Of a stretch of 64,000 nucleotides of DNA, positions 30,501 to 38,769 are shown piece by piece; position 1 is the first letter of the stretch; every line of letters starts with the position of its first letter. Origin of the DNA: Woeseia sp. (lineage in GTDB: Bacteria > Pseudomonadota > Gammaproteobacteria > Steroidobacterales > Woeseiaceae); the NCBI GenBank assembly GCA_021773015.1, contig JAJFKW010000001.1, positions 2,401,305-2,465,304 on the forward strand, written 5' to 3'. The notes below the pieces were generated by a model. It did no database searches. It worked only from the letters and a program-made list of their open reading frames with translations, and was not told where the DNA came from. The position numbers and the translations under genes are program-made.

Positions 30501-31066
30501 CCCTGCACCTCGCCTTTGTCCGCAACCAGTTGTACACCCGCGCCACCATTCTTGTGATACATCCACAGTTCGGCGACACCAATCGAACTTATGTCGGTTA
30601 CGCGTTTGCGGGCGAGAATCCATTCACCACCAGCCATCCAAACGCCATCGTCAACACCGTTGCTGGTTTGTTCGCTTAGCACTTTTATATCGGAAAGTTT
30701 TTCTCCGTCAAAGCCCGCAACCCAAACGTTCCAATTACCGCCGCGGTCAGAGCTAAACAACACTTTGCTACCATCGGGGCTAAATTGGGGTTGCAGATCA
30801 TAGGCGGCACCCTTTGTGAGACGAGTCGCCTGCCCGCCGCCAATCGGCAATATATAGAGATCTCCGAGCATATCGAAAACGATGCGGTCACCATCTGGGT
30901 GTACATCGAGCGCCATCCAGGTGCCTTCGTCGGTCGTGAATTCGAGTACCGACTGATTCGCGTGCAACGGGCCATTCACATCCCATTTTCCGCTGCGATC
31001 GATGACCTCTGTGTCTGCAAATGCGTGAGCTGCAACTAAAAGTAAGATGGCAGGAATCAAGCGCAT
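27563..31066 (-). CDS. Secreted propeller-amidohydrolase (TolB/tricorn-like + amidohydrolase)
   Basis: 1167 residues. Signal peptide 1-17 (ending AFA), then a long WD40/PD40 propeller region (about 45-600) with many SPDG repeats, a linker rich in Lys/Glu near 735, and an amidohydrolase domain (about 760-1155). In that domain His822 and His824 (DVHAHLG), Lys918 (FSVKSY, candidate carboxylated lysine) and His966 (GIEHAM) are visible. The usual final GTD aspartate is not evident; the site reads LGAHGQL. Such fusions are annotated as imidazolonepropionase/prolidase-like peptidase relatives. It lies downstream of an Lrp regulator on the same strand, 85 bases away, so may be controlled by it. Confidence 0.85.
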   Translation of the reverse strand: MRLIPAILLLVAAHAFADTEVIDRSGKWDVNGPLHANQSVLEFTTDEGTWMALDVHPDGDRIVFDMLGDLYILPIGGGQATRLTKGAAYDLQPQFSPDGSKVLFSSDRGGNWNVWVAGFDGEKLSDIKVLSEQTSNGVDDGVWMAGGEWILARKRVTDISSIGVAELWMYHKNGGAGVQLVADKGEVQGIAPSPDGRYVYYGASGGFSYNTNVHDNIWSVIRYDRETGEKRTVAGGNGSASVPTLSPDGKTLAFVRRIGTASALWLHDLADGSERQIWDGLDRDEIAGFAANGVYPSFDWLPDGKSLIVWAAGKINQIAVNNGRVADIPFQVDVSLRYHQPLRSKRDPAPETLQANIIRWPVISPDGSTLVFNALGHLYYKRLPDGTPQRLTSAGEFEFAPAFSPDGSRMAFTTWSDTTGGALKTIAMRRGRPGASTTVYRSGSQLANPAYSADGKQILVVAGSGANLRGEDLGDEQRHDILLLSASGRGDAQLITSTTNRGAQMRITRPTFSRSGDRIWYIDNEEMAGERGERKPGRAVLYSIKLDSTDRKLHMGLRYAQEIIVSPDETHVAFTELHNAYVAPLPKLGAIVDFNPTSAAFPFQRLSNDGGEWVAWSHDSKQLSWGFGRKVYRASTSDLTFAPKVEPRDAGDDGISVVSVSVLKDGKYSYGDTSYELPGLKSVLEPEWRDAAQARVDVTVSDGAPWSAWSAFNEWLTESKIAVKQITKKDEDKEAKKEKPFEPEQFEIDLTVPRAKPDGTLVLSGARIITMEGDEIIENGVIVVEDNRIIAVGSVEDVAIPAGAKTIDVSGKTVMPGFVDVHAHLGYAVLDVNPQKDWQYYVNLAYGVTTVHDPSASTHIIFGQSEMVSAGVMVGPRIFSTGFILYGSDIQDKAEISSYADALSHVRRLKNLGAFSVKSYEQPRRDQRQWIIRAAAAENMLVVPEGGGDYAKNMGMIIDGHSGIEHAMSVANTYNDTVTLYVKTRAGYTATLLVAYGDLSGENWFYQHYEAWKNDKLQSFHPPRLIDARARRRSMAADDDYNHMNVARHQKKIDDAGGLITLGAHGQLQGLGTHWELWALTQGGIEPHDALRIATINGAEYLGMDKHLGSITAGKLADLVVLDENPLEKIENSDSVNMTVIDGVVYDAASMNQLWPKQVERGKFLFQ

Positions 31067-31151
31067 GGCGACTCTCCGAAAAAGTGAGTGCGCAGTCTAA
31101 CCAATAATGGTGCATTTCGCCCTTTCCGATTTACATGTGAGTTACTCATAC

Positions 31152-31616
31152 TCACAGCGGCAAACTCAATCCAACCTTTACTCGATCAACGACGAGAGAT
31201 GACTCAAATCGCTTAATGTCGGGATTATCGTAGAAAAGTTCTTTTGTGAGTCGTGCAAAATGCTCTCTATTTGAAACACTTGCTATCGCAAAGTAATCGA
31301 TCGATCCTGTTACGTGATAGCACTGTTGAATTTCATCCATTCGATTCACTGCGCTATTCAATCTATCCATCGTTTTTGTATCGGCATTTGTTAGCGTGAT
31401 GATCATTAAAAAGGTCAGATACGATCCAACACGATCCGGGTTCAAAATGGCTATGTCCGCTTCTACCAACCCTTTTTCTCGCATACTTGCCAGCCGCCTC
31501 TGAGTCGCGGACTTTGAGAGACCGACAGACTGGCCCAGTTCCGCAACCGTGCACTGATTGTTTCTCTGAATAGCTGACAAGATGCTTCGATCATATCTAT
31601 CAATTTTCACATCCAC
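31152..31616 (-). CDS. Lrp/AsnC-family transcriptional regulator
   Basis: 154 residues: N-terminal helix-turn-helix (4-60, QSVGLSKSATQRRLASM) and a C-terminal RAM ligand domain (about 65-150) with the GSIDYFAI turn. Members sense amino acids or related metabolites. It sits between two amidohydrolase genes, upstream of one on its own strand and divergent from the other, so control of both is a reasonable inference. The 150-base gap to the divergent gene is AT-rich with no clear-cut operator. Confidence 0.9.
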   Translation of the reverse strand: MDVKIDRYDRSILSAIQRNNQCTVAELGQSVGLSKSATQRRLASMREKGLVEADIAILNPDRVGSYLTFLMIITLTNADTKTMDRLNSAVNRMDEIQQCYHVTGSIDYFAIASVSNREHFARLTKELFYDNPDIKRFESSLVVDRVKVGLSLPL

Positions 31617-31769
31617 AGCTCGTTTCCTTTCAGGTGCATAATTTCGGGAAAATATCTCAAATTTGGAGCTTTAATAAGGTCCATAACCGACATTCTGACA
31701 TATATCATCTTGCGGGAAGCTACCCAATAACGCTTGTGTAATTCGGCCTTTAGGTCGCCAGAGGAAATA

Positions 31770-33536
31770 GTGTTGCGAAATCTACTCTACATTTTGTTTT
31801 CAGTCGCGATGGTGTTTACGGCTAGGAATTGCGGTGCCGACAACGTTCATTTGACGCTCAAGCCGTCGGTAATCCGTAATGTACAGCTGGTCACAATGAC
31901 TGAACGGGGCGTGTTACAGGATATGGCTGTAATCGTCGACAACGGCCGAATAGCTGAAATATTGCCGAATAACGATGTTGTAACGGATCGAGATCAAATT
32001 GAAGTGGACGGCCGCGGTGGGTTCCTCGTACCTGGATATGTCGATGCGCATTATCACTACCGTCATGCAGACGAACTCCTTAACTTTCTCGCTTACGGAG
32101 TGACGACCGTTGTCAACTTGGGCCAGGACTTAAAAGAAACTCGTGAACTGGTGGCACTACGCGAGTCGATTTCGCGTGGCGAATTCGTCGGGCCGAAGAT
32201 CTACACGACAGAGCGAATTATCGCAAACGGCATTGATCTTAATACCGTCGACCAGGTTCATTCCCACGTCAAAATGCTAGCCGCAGAGGGCTACGATTTT
32301 GTGAAAATCTATAATGAAATACCGAAAGAGGTTTTTGACGCAGTGGTAGCGGCAGCGAGCGCACAAAATTTGTCCGTGTTTGGGCATATTCCAAGAAATT
32401 TTTCTTCAACCTATTCGCTGTCCAATGGATTGGATGTTGTAGCGCATGCTGAAGAATTCTATTTTAGTTACTTTGAAGGTGCCAGAGATAAGGATTTTGA
32501 TAGCTTTGATGCTTCCCAAAGGCCTGACACCGACAAAATAGAAGCGCTTGTAGAGTTGCTCGTTACCAATGATGTTGCACTCATCCCGACGCTGGCCGGA
32601 AGCTTCGCGCAAATGGTTTTTTGGGACGATCAAGAATCTGTATTTGCAGATCCAGAATTGAGTTATCTGCATCCACGATTGACGAATCTCTGGAGAAGCA
32701 TGAATGTCCTGCAACGTAAGCCCCTCGATAAGCGTATGGCGCGAGAACAGATTAAGTACGCGCTGTCGCATGAAATCACCTATCGGCTACATGAAGCTGG
32801 CGCAATGATAGTCACTGGAACGGATACGGCATTGCCGAACGTAGCACCGGGAAAATCGATACACAGAGAGCTTCGAGAGCTGGTTAAGAGCGGCCTTAAT
32901 TATGAAGAAGCTCTGTCAGCAACAACGAGCGACGCCGGCCAATTCATCAAAAAGTATGTCGACAATCGCGCAAAAATCGGACAGATCAAAGAGGATTTCG
33001 AAGCTGATTTGGTACTACTTCGGAAGAATCCACTGGACAGCATTCTAAATGCCAGGAATATCCTCGGCGTAATGACCGACGGAGCTTGGTACTCCGCTGA
33101 GTATATCTCCGGCCTACGAGAGGAACGCGCAACACGATATGCAGACTTGCGTTCGCTCGCGTCAGACGTGAGAGACGCCGTTCTGGCGAAATCAGATCAG
33201 CCAACAATTCTCAGTCTATTTCATAGCTATGGATTAACGGACGCAGACACGTACGACTACACTGCGCACCTGGTCGAAGGCATAGCGTTCGAGTTCTTTT
33301 CTGACGGTAGCGTTGACGAAGCAATCCGGATTTTGATATTGAATTCCAAACTATTTCCGCAGGTCGCCAATGTTTGGGACACACTTGGTGATGTGTACAT
33401 GCACCTTGAGAAGCCGGACGAGGCCCTGGAAGCGTACCGCACCGCACTAGAGATCGACGAGAACTTTGAGCACTCGCGAGAGCAAATCCGGAAGATCGAA
33501 GCGCTAAACAGCTCAATGCGTAATTCAACCAACTAG
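31770..33536 (+). CDS. Secreted amidohydrolase with C-terminal TPR
   Basis: 588 residues. N-terminal hydrophobic signal (LLYILFSVAMVF). The amidohydrolase domain (about 30-440) has the full metal set by motif: HYH in VDAHYHYRH, Lys in DFVKIYNE, His in FGHIP, His in VVAHAEEF and Asp in VTGTDTALP. Residues about 490-575 form TPR-like helices (NVWDTLGDVYMHLEKPDEAL). Fusion of this enzyme to TPRs is uncommon. The start is GTG at 31770 (or the next codon TTG) because GAGG lies 5-8 bases before; the frame is open to 31734. Divergent from lrp, so likely under its control. Confidence 0.85.
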   Translation: MLRNLLYILFSVAMVFTARNCGADNVHLTLKPSVIRNVQLVTMTERGVLQDMAVIVDNGRIAEILPNNDVVTDRDQIEVDGRGGFLVPGYVDAHYHYRHADELLNFLAYGVTTVVNLGQDLKETRELVALRESISRGEFVGPKIYTTERIIANGIDLNTVDQVHSHVKMLAAEGYDFVKIYNEIPKEVFDAVVAAASAQNLSVFGHIPRNFSSTYSLSNGLDVVAHAEEFYFSYFEGARDKDFDSFDASQRPDTDKIEALVELLVTNDVALIPTLAGSFAQMVFWDDQESVFADPELSYLHPRLTNLWRSMNVLQRKPLDKRMAREQIKYALSHEITYRLHEAGAMIVTGTDTALPNVAPGKSIHRELRELVKSGLNYEEALSATTSDAGQFIKKYVDNRAKIGQIKEDFEADLVLLRKNPLDSILNARNILGVMTDGAWYSAEYISGLREERATRYADLRSLASDVRDAVLAKSDQPTILSLFHSYGLTDADTYDYTAHLVEGIAFEFFSDGSVDEAIRILILNSKLFPQVANVWDTLGDVYMHLEKPDEALEAYRTALEIDENFEHSREQIRKIEALNSSMRNSTN

Positions 33537-33622
33537 CGCTGATTCTAGTCGCCGTCCGGGCAATAATAAATTAGGTCACATCGTTTTAGTGCACAACGAC
33601 GAACATTTTCACAACGCGCCAC

Positions 33623-34594
33623 TCAATTTGAAACCGGTACAACGACAGAAATCGTCTTGTCATACCAGGCACGAATATCCGCTGCTACTTGCGTAGGTTG
33701 TTCTTCCATCGGTGCGTGAGCTGCGTTGGCATAGATCTTGAGCTGGCTGTTTTCCAAAGCCGCATTAAACGCACGTGCATGTGAAACGGGTATTGTCTGA
33801 TCGTGTTCGCCCCAAAGAATGAGCGCGGGTTTGTCAATATCACCTATGCGATGCCAGAAGCCCGGCTCCCGGTCCACTTGCATACGGTCAACCATCGCGA
33901 TGCGATTACCAGGATAACGAGCTAGATCCCAATATCGATCAACCAACTCGTCGCTTACTGAGTCATCGTTCCACATGACTTGGGTTAACGATTTCCGCAC
34001 GAGAAATTTGGGGGTGATTCTTGGTGTAATTAGCTGGCCAATTTTCGACCTCGAGATTTTGGCCGCCGTGTATAGCCGTATAGGTTCATCGGTAATCGCT
34101 CCGGACGCGTCTATCAAAACCAAACCAGCGACCCGATCTGGATATTGCAGAGCGAATCGCCACGCTATCCAACCGCCCATAGAATTACCTGCGACTAGCG
34201 CATGCTGCACATTGAGATGATCGAGCACGGTGTTGACCGATTGTATGAGCGCGTTTGCCGAATAGTCGCGAGCAGTATTAGGGCCGGTTAAACCGTGGCC
34301 AGGAAAATCGATCGAGATGAGTCTAAATGTATCTGATAACTCTGCAACCAAGGGCTCCCATGTATGAAGCGATGCATGATTGCCATGTAGCAATACCAAT
34401 ACCGGTCCTTCAGCGAGACCTTCATTTCGATAGTGAATTCGACTTCCGTCGGACGATAAGACGAACTGTGAATACTGATTGCTGTATTTGCTGATGAGTT
34501 CGTCTTTGTCGGCATCGGGTGTCCAGAAGGCAACGCCTATCGTGAGGATCAACGCGAAAATCAACAGAATTGTTTTGATGATGAATGTTTTCAA
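33623..34594 (-). CDS. Membrane-anchored alpha/beta hydrolase
   Basis: 323 residues with one N-terminal hydrophobic helix (5-24), then an alpha/beta hydrolase fold facing the periplasm. The catalytic triad is complete: Ser138 (GNSMGG), Asp265 (GEHDQTIP) and His293 (AAHAPM). The oxyanion motif is HGNHAS. Esterase or lipase-like activity is likely, substrate unknown. On the same strand as the next hydrolase, 135 bases downstream of it. Confidence 0.85.
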   Translation of the reverse strand: MKTFIIKTILLIFALILTIGVAFWTPDADKDELISKYSNQYSQFVLSSDGSRIHYRNEGLAEGPVLVLLHGNHASLHTWEPLVAELSDTFRLISIDFPGHGLTGPNTARDYSANALIQSVNTVLDHLNVQHALVAGNSMGGWIAWRFALQYPDRVAGLVLIDASGAITDEPIRLYTAAKISRSKIGQLITPRITPKFLVRKSLTQVMWNDDSVSDELVDRYWDLARYPGNRIAMVDRMQVDREPGFWHRIGDIDKPALILWGEHDQTIPVSHARAFNAALENSQLKIYANAAHAPMEEQPTQVAADIRAWYDKTISVVVPVSN

Positions 34595-34729
34595 CAGTCG
34601 TTCCTATTTCGATTCCATTCGACAATCCGAATTATGTGGCCGCATCGCGGATTACGACAGGTGATTGCTGAAACTCAACATCACCGCTGGAAATATTGGT
34701 GATTTCCGCTAGCCAGGCGACCCAACTTG

Positions 34730-35551
34730 TCAAAGTGACCTGGCGAATTCAACCACCAGGCGATTGAATTTCTCACTATTTTCGAAATGAAGCGCGTGCC
34801 CGCAACCTTCAAATATCTCTAACCTGCCATCCTTAACAAGCTCGACGATAAGCTCAGCGCCCGCCAACGGCTGTTGGCTCAGCTCTCCGCTACAGACAAG
34901 TGTCGGCACCGGGAAATCTTTCAGAGTATCGCGGTAATCACGAGTACTCTGATCAAAAAGAGCAAGCGCTGCAATTACATCGGGTGCCCGCGTCATTTCT
35001 TCATGCATCCACAAAATATCATCTGGATCGAGCTCGTTTGCAAACATCGTCGGCAGAAGTTCCTTTATCAGCGCGTTCCGTTCCGTCTGCGCGCGGAAGA
35101 CCCAATTGCGCAGTTTCTCGTGTGATATCAGGCCAATTGGATATTCTTCTGAGCGATAGTCGCTCGGCGCTTGATCTGATACGACGAGCCCACCCATCGA
35201 ATGAGCGCCGAATTGCTGGAAAAAATCCCACCAAACGAAGCATCCCATGGACCAGCCAACAGCGATGTAATTTTCAATTCCTAACGCGTCGATGAACAAC
35301 TTCACATCTTTCGCGTAATTGGGCACGGTCTGTCCCGACATTGTCATCGACGAGCGACCGTGGCCGCGCAGATCCAAAGCAATTACGCGAATGTCCTCGC
35401 CAAGACCTTCCAGCTGTTTGCAAAAGAATTTGCTGCTGGCCCAGATCCCGTGAATACAAATCAGCGGCGTGCCGTTGCCGCCAGTATCTTGGTAGAAAAG
35501 CCTAACCCCGTTGCTCAGTTCAATCGAAGAATCTTCGATACTTGAACCCAT
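34730..35551 (-). CDS. Alpha/beta hydrolase with atypical acid residue
   Basis: 273 residues, cytosolic. Nucleophile Ser101 (GWSMGC), His252 (GCGHALHF) and oxyanion segment HGIWAS are clear. At the place of the catalytic aspartate (GEHD in its neighbour) this protein reads GELS, giving Ser225, so the acid may be supplied from elsewhere (for example Glu223) or activity altered. Overall pattern resembles non-heme haloperoxidase/esterase relatives. The two hydrolases may form one transcript. Confidence 0.8.
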   Translation of the reverse strand: MGSSIEDSSIELSNGVRLFYQDTGGNGTPLICIHGIWASSKFFCKQLEGLGEDIRVIALDLRGHGRSSMTMSGQTVPNYAKDVKLFIDALGIENYIAVGWSMGCFVWWDFFQQFGAHSMGGLVVSDQAPSDYRSEEYPIGLISHEKLRNWVFRAQTERNALIKELLPTMFANELDPDDILWMHEEMTRAPDVIAALALFDQSTRDYRDTLKDFPVPTLVCSGELSQQPLAGAELIVELVKDGRLEIFEGCGHALHFENSEKFNRLVVEFARSL

Positions 35552-36053
35552 ATCAACTACCTCTATTAACCGGCCTTGAATCCGACATCATTCGTCAATC
35601 TGGCCGGCGTTATTCCGGATCGGTCACCTGATGCCGAACTAAATGGCGGCGGTCGAGATCTCACAAAGTTGCGCCGGCCTGTGATGCAACGGGTAGATCT
35701 TTCCATACTCTTTTGACATCGACCAGACACTAACGAATTTTTCGCCATCGCGCTCCCGTGCACCGGATTGGGGCGGCAGCAGCAAGAATTGTGAATGCGC
35801 GACACTAACTCGGAGCCGCAAAGGTAATTTGCCAGCACCCACACCGCTAGGGATGCGGTCAAAGGAACGGCACGCAGCATGGCGGCGTTGCCCGCGGACA
35901 TGTTTATGGCCTTCGTAGCTGGTACCATCGCTAGACGGGCTGCGTGGCAAGCTACGTGGGGGAAATTGGTTTCTGACAGCGACTGACCCTCTACACACCA
36001 ACGTAGAGTGCTATTGGCGCCTGGAAATCGAGGGGGCGGCGCGCCTACATCTA
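35552..36053. other. 500-base intergenic stretch, nothing recognised
   Basis: Lies between the divergent hydrolase gene and the TolB-like/TPR gene and must hold both promoters. A minus-strand open frame of nearly 200 codons across part of it has no recognisable family features, runs into the next gene and was not accepted. No hairpin, repeat or RNA fold stood out. Confidence 0.4.
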
Positions 36054-38027
36054 ATGGCTCAAAATCATCCAGAATCCAAGCCAACCGCCGCGCAGGTCCG
36101 TGCACAGCGTGATCGGATACTTGCGAGCAAATTGTTTGCCTTGTCCAATCGACTGAAGGCATTTCTCGCCTACATCATCAATGCGGAGTTGGAAGACCGG
36201 GCGGACACGCTCAAAGAGTTCACCCTCGGTATTGACGTATTTGAGAAGGATGAATCCTTCGATCCGGGTATCGACTCGATTGTGCGCGTTGAAGCGAGTC
36301 GATTGCGCTCCAAATTGAGAGAGTATTACGACGGCGAAGGCCAAGACGATCCGGTACGAATCGATATTCCAAAGGGCCACTATGTCCCTATCTTTCGCCT
36401 CGTCGACCGGGATCGTCCAGCTGAAGGCTTGAAACAAGAACAGGAACTCGGTCGCTCCAAATCTATCAGCCGCATCACTGGCCACAAACTTGGTTTTACA
36501 GCGTTTGGGTTTATGGCTGTGGCTATTCTCTATCTCGTTGTCGATAAGTTCGCGTTTGAGCAAGCGCCGCTTTTGCCAGCCAAAGAGTCCGTCGCGGTGC
36601 TCCCATTCTTACCACTCTCGTCCGGTGAGGACGATGGGTATTTTGCGGACGGCCTGACCGAGGAAATCCTGAATTCGCTCGCGCAGTTGCCCGAGTTGCA
36701 GGTAACGGCGCGAACATCTTCGTTCTTTTTCAAAGGGCAAAACCTGCTTGTGCCGGAGATCGCTTTACGTCTCGGCGTGGCCAACGTCGTTGAGGGTACG
36801 GTGCGCCGTGATGGCAACCGCCTGCGCATCGCAGCACAATTAATCCGCGCATCGGATGACGTGCACCTATGGTCGCAAACCTACGATCGAACGCGTGATG
36901 ACGTTTTCGCGGTACAGGAAGACATCGCCGAGAGTATCGCAGAAGTGCTGGGCGTGGTGCTCGATGATGCTGCACGCAACGTCATGCACAGCGTTGGCAT
37001 ACATGATGTTGAAGCATTCATTGCCTACCAGAAAGGGCAAGAGGCGTATTTATTGGCGCACCAGGGAATGAACATGTCGGACGCGCTGGCGGTGGCCAAT
37101 GCGCAATTCGAGAACGCGCTCGAGGCTGCACCGGGACTCACCATGGCACACGTGATGAAAGCGGACCTTCGTGGCCACATCATCTTTGAAACCGCAGCTG
37201 GCATTCGCAATGAGGTATATCCGGGCGAGTTGCAGGAGACGCTTGCCGCGTTGCGTGAGGAATATCGCATGGCCGTAGCATTATCGCCAGCCAGCAAACA
37301 GCGGGATTTCCTCGATCTCGAACGAACATTGTTTAGTGACGATTGGACTGGTTTATCTGCCCAGATAGAAAAGGCTATGCGACCCGGCGGGTGCCAGCAA
37401 ATGAACTGGACCATGGCCTTCATTCCCTATTTTGGCTGGGCGGACCACTTAGTCACAAAATCCCAGGAAGCGATTGCCTGTAATCCGATGGACACTAGCG
37501 CCAGCTTCCACTTGGCATGGTCACTCATTTGGTCAGGTGATGCCGATGCTGCGTTGCTAGCGATTGCCGAAGCCGATCACAAGGGGCTCAGCCATCCATT
37601 TATAGAGGATGGACGTTACTGGGCTCTGCTCGCGACCGGGCGTGTCGACGATTCGCGCGCGCGCGGCCCAGGTGCGAGCGGAAGTAATATGCCGTACGGT
37701 CGGCAGATATTACGAGAAGCATTAGCAGGCGACGCTACTGTTGCCCAACAAATGGTCAGCGACTACTGGTCTGGACCTAACCCGGATGACTTTTCTTCGC
37801 TGGTGATTGCCGCTGTCATCGGGGACCGTGCCAGAGCCAACGAAGCGGCCGCGCGGATCGACGCTAACCCAGGCAGCGTGGTCGTCCTCAGCATCGCCAT
37901 ATTTACTTGTTTCTGTGGCGCACCTTTTGATCTTGATGCCACGCCCAACTACAAGGCCCGTGTTGACGAGGCTGGGTTTACGTGGCCGCCGCCGAAACGC
38001 ATCGATTATCCTGCAAAGACCTGGTGA
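36054..38027 (+). CDS. Winged-helix-like/TolB-like/TPR membrane protein
   Basis: 657 residues. The N-terminal domain (1-115) has the conserved block seen before TPR or cyclase domains (RVEASRLRSKLREYY, then IDIPKGHYVPIF), resembling a DNA-binding winged helix. One membrane helix lies near 146-166. A FlgO/TolB-like domain follows (about 175-295: ESVAVLPFLPLS, YFADGLTEEIL), then TPR-like helices to the end. Membrane-tethered signalling or transcription control, CadC-like in layout, is inferred. The start ATG lacks a close ribosome site. No partner gene is evident. Confidence 0.8.
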   Translation: MAQNHPESKPTAAQVRAQRDRILASKLFALSNRLKAFLAYIINAELEDRADTLKEFTLGIDVFEKDESFDPGIDSIVRVEASRLRSKLREYYDGEGQDDPVRIDIPKGHYVPIFRLVDRDRPAEGLKQEQELGRSKSISRITGHKLGFTAFGFMAVAILYLVVDKFAFEQAPLLPAKESVAVLPFLPLSSGEDDGYFADGLTEEILNSLAQLPELQVTARTSSFFFKGQNLLVPEIALRLGVANVVEGTVRRDGNRLRIAAQLIRASDDVHLWSQTYDRTRDDVFAVQEDIAESIAEVLGVVLDDAARNVMHSVGIHDVEAFIAYQKGQEAYLLAHQGMNMSDALAVANAQFENALEAAPGLTMAHVMKADLRGHIIFETAAGIRNEVYPGELQETLAALREEYRMAVALSPASKQRDFLDLERTLFSDDWTGLSAQIEKAMRPGGCQQMNWTMAFIPYFGWADHLVTKSQEAIACNPMDTSASFHLAWSLIWSGDADAALLAIAEADHKGLSHPFIEDGRYWALLATGRVDDSRARGPGASGSNMPYGRQILREALAGDATVAQQMVSDYWSGPNPDDFSSLVIAAVIGDRARANEAAARIDANPGSVVVLSIAIFTCFCGAPFDLDATPNYKARVDEAGFTWPPPKRIDYPAKTW

Positions 38028-38069
38028 ACAAACTAGCAGGCAGCTAGTTCGTCAACAGAACGTCCTGAA

Positions 38070-38108
38070 TCATGGACCGATGTCATGGACCGATATTATG
38101 GACGATAG
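38070..38108. repeat. Three imperfect 13-base tandem repeats
   Basis: Units TCATGGACCGATG (38070-38082), TCATGGACCGATA (38083-38095) and TTATGGACGATAG (38096-38108). The third unit encodes the last residues and the stop codon of the P460 gene on the minus strand, so the array seems to have grown out of the gene end. Confidence 0.7.
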
Positions 38109-38596
38109 TGGCTGTATACGTAGGTCGTTTTTTTGGCCGCTACGTGACACGCAAAACAGGCCGTGACAACGTCCTGCGTCACACGCTCCGTTTTGCTGTT
38201 ACCAACAAATGTCGTAAAGCCCCAACCGCCCGTCTCTGCAAACAACCGACTGTCGTACTGCATGACGTCAAGACGCTTGCGTTCGGTCTCGACAATCAGG
38301 GACTCACTGTTGTCATAGTCGAGAAGGTCAAATACGAATACGGCCCCATCCACGTATTGGTTTTTGCTCAATCCACGCATTGCTTCTGCATTTGCATATA
38401 CGTGGTGAATTCCGCCGAACGGGTCCTCCAGCGCATGACCTGGCTGAATGAGCATTGATTTAACGTGCTGCCAGGACCGGTAATCCAATGGGTATTGGAC
38501 AGCCTTTTCTCGCTGCGCGTCCGCGACAACCCAAGGGAAGGAGGTCGCGATCAATGCCGCGACTATGAAATTTCTCAACCTGTTGCTGTTTGTCAT
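38096..38596 (-). CDS. Cytochrome P460-family protein 1
   Basis: 166-residue exported c-type heme protein. Signal peptide 1-26 (ending VADA), P460/cytochrome c'-beta-like body and one heme site Cys147-x-x-Cys150-His151 (CFACH) near the C-terminus, as usual for the family. Members oxidise hydroxylamine or bind NO; the chemistry here is unknown. The ATG at 38596 is chosen for GGAGGG 8 bases before it. Divergent from two more P460 genes. Confidence 0.85.
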   Translation of the reverse strand: MTNSNRLRNFIVAALIATSFPWVVADAQREKAVQYPLDYRSWQHVKSMLIQPGHALEDPFGGIHHVYANAEAMRGLSKNQYVDGAVFVFDLLDYDNSESLIVETERKRLDVMQYDSRLFAETGGWGFTTFVGNSKTERVTQDVVTACFACHVAAKKTTYVYSHYRP

Positions 38597-38669
38597 GTTG
38601 CTTACCCTCCGTAGGGTCGAATTCATCGCCAATTTGTATATGTGATTGATTTTTCTAGGAGGAGCGTAG

Positions 38670-38722
38670 TGAGATTCCTGCGCAGGCGTCAGTTAGTAAC
38701 AGTTAGAAACTGAGATTCCTGC
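38670..38722. promoter_or_regulatory. 12-base direct repeats in divergent P460 promoter
   Basis: TGAGATTCCTGC occurs at 38670-38681 and again at 38711-38722, 41 bases apart (about four helical turns). Between them AGTTAG also repeats (CAGTTAGTAACAGTTAG). The location between divergent cytochrome genes suggests a binding site for a regulator that contacts one face of the helix. Confidence 0.4.
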
Positions 38723-38769
38723 CGCTACGTCGCTAGTGTCCGTCCCTCGATTAACGTGAGGAGATAGAC

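Noticed and set aside
35566-36162. Minus-strand open frame of about 198 codons
   Set aside because: It runs into the TolB-like/TPR gene, has no recognisable motif and no ribosome site.
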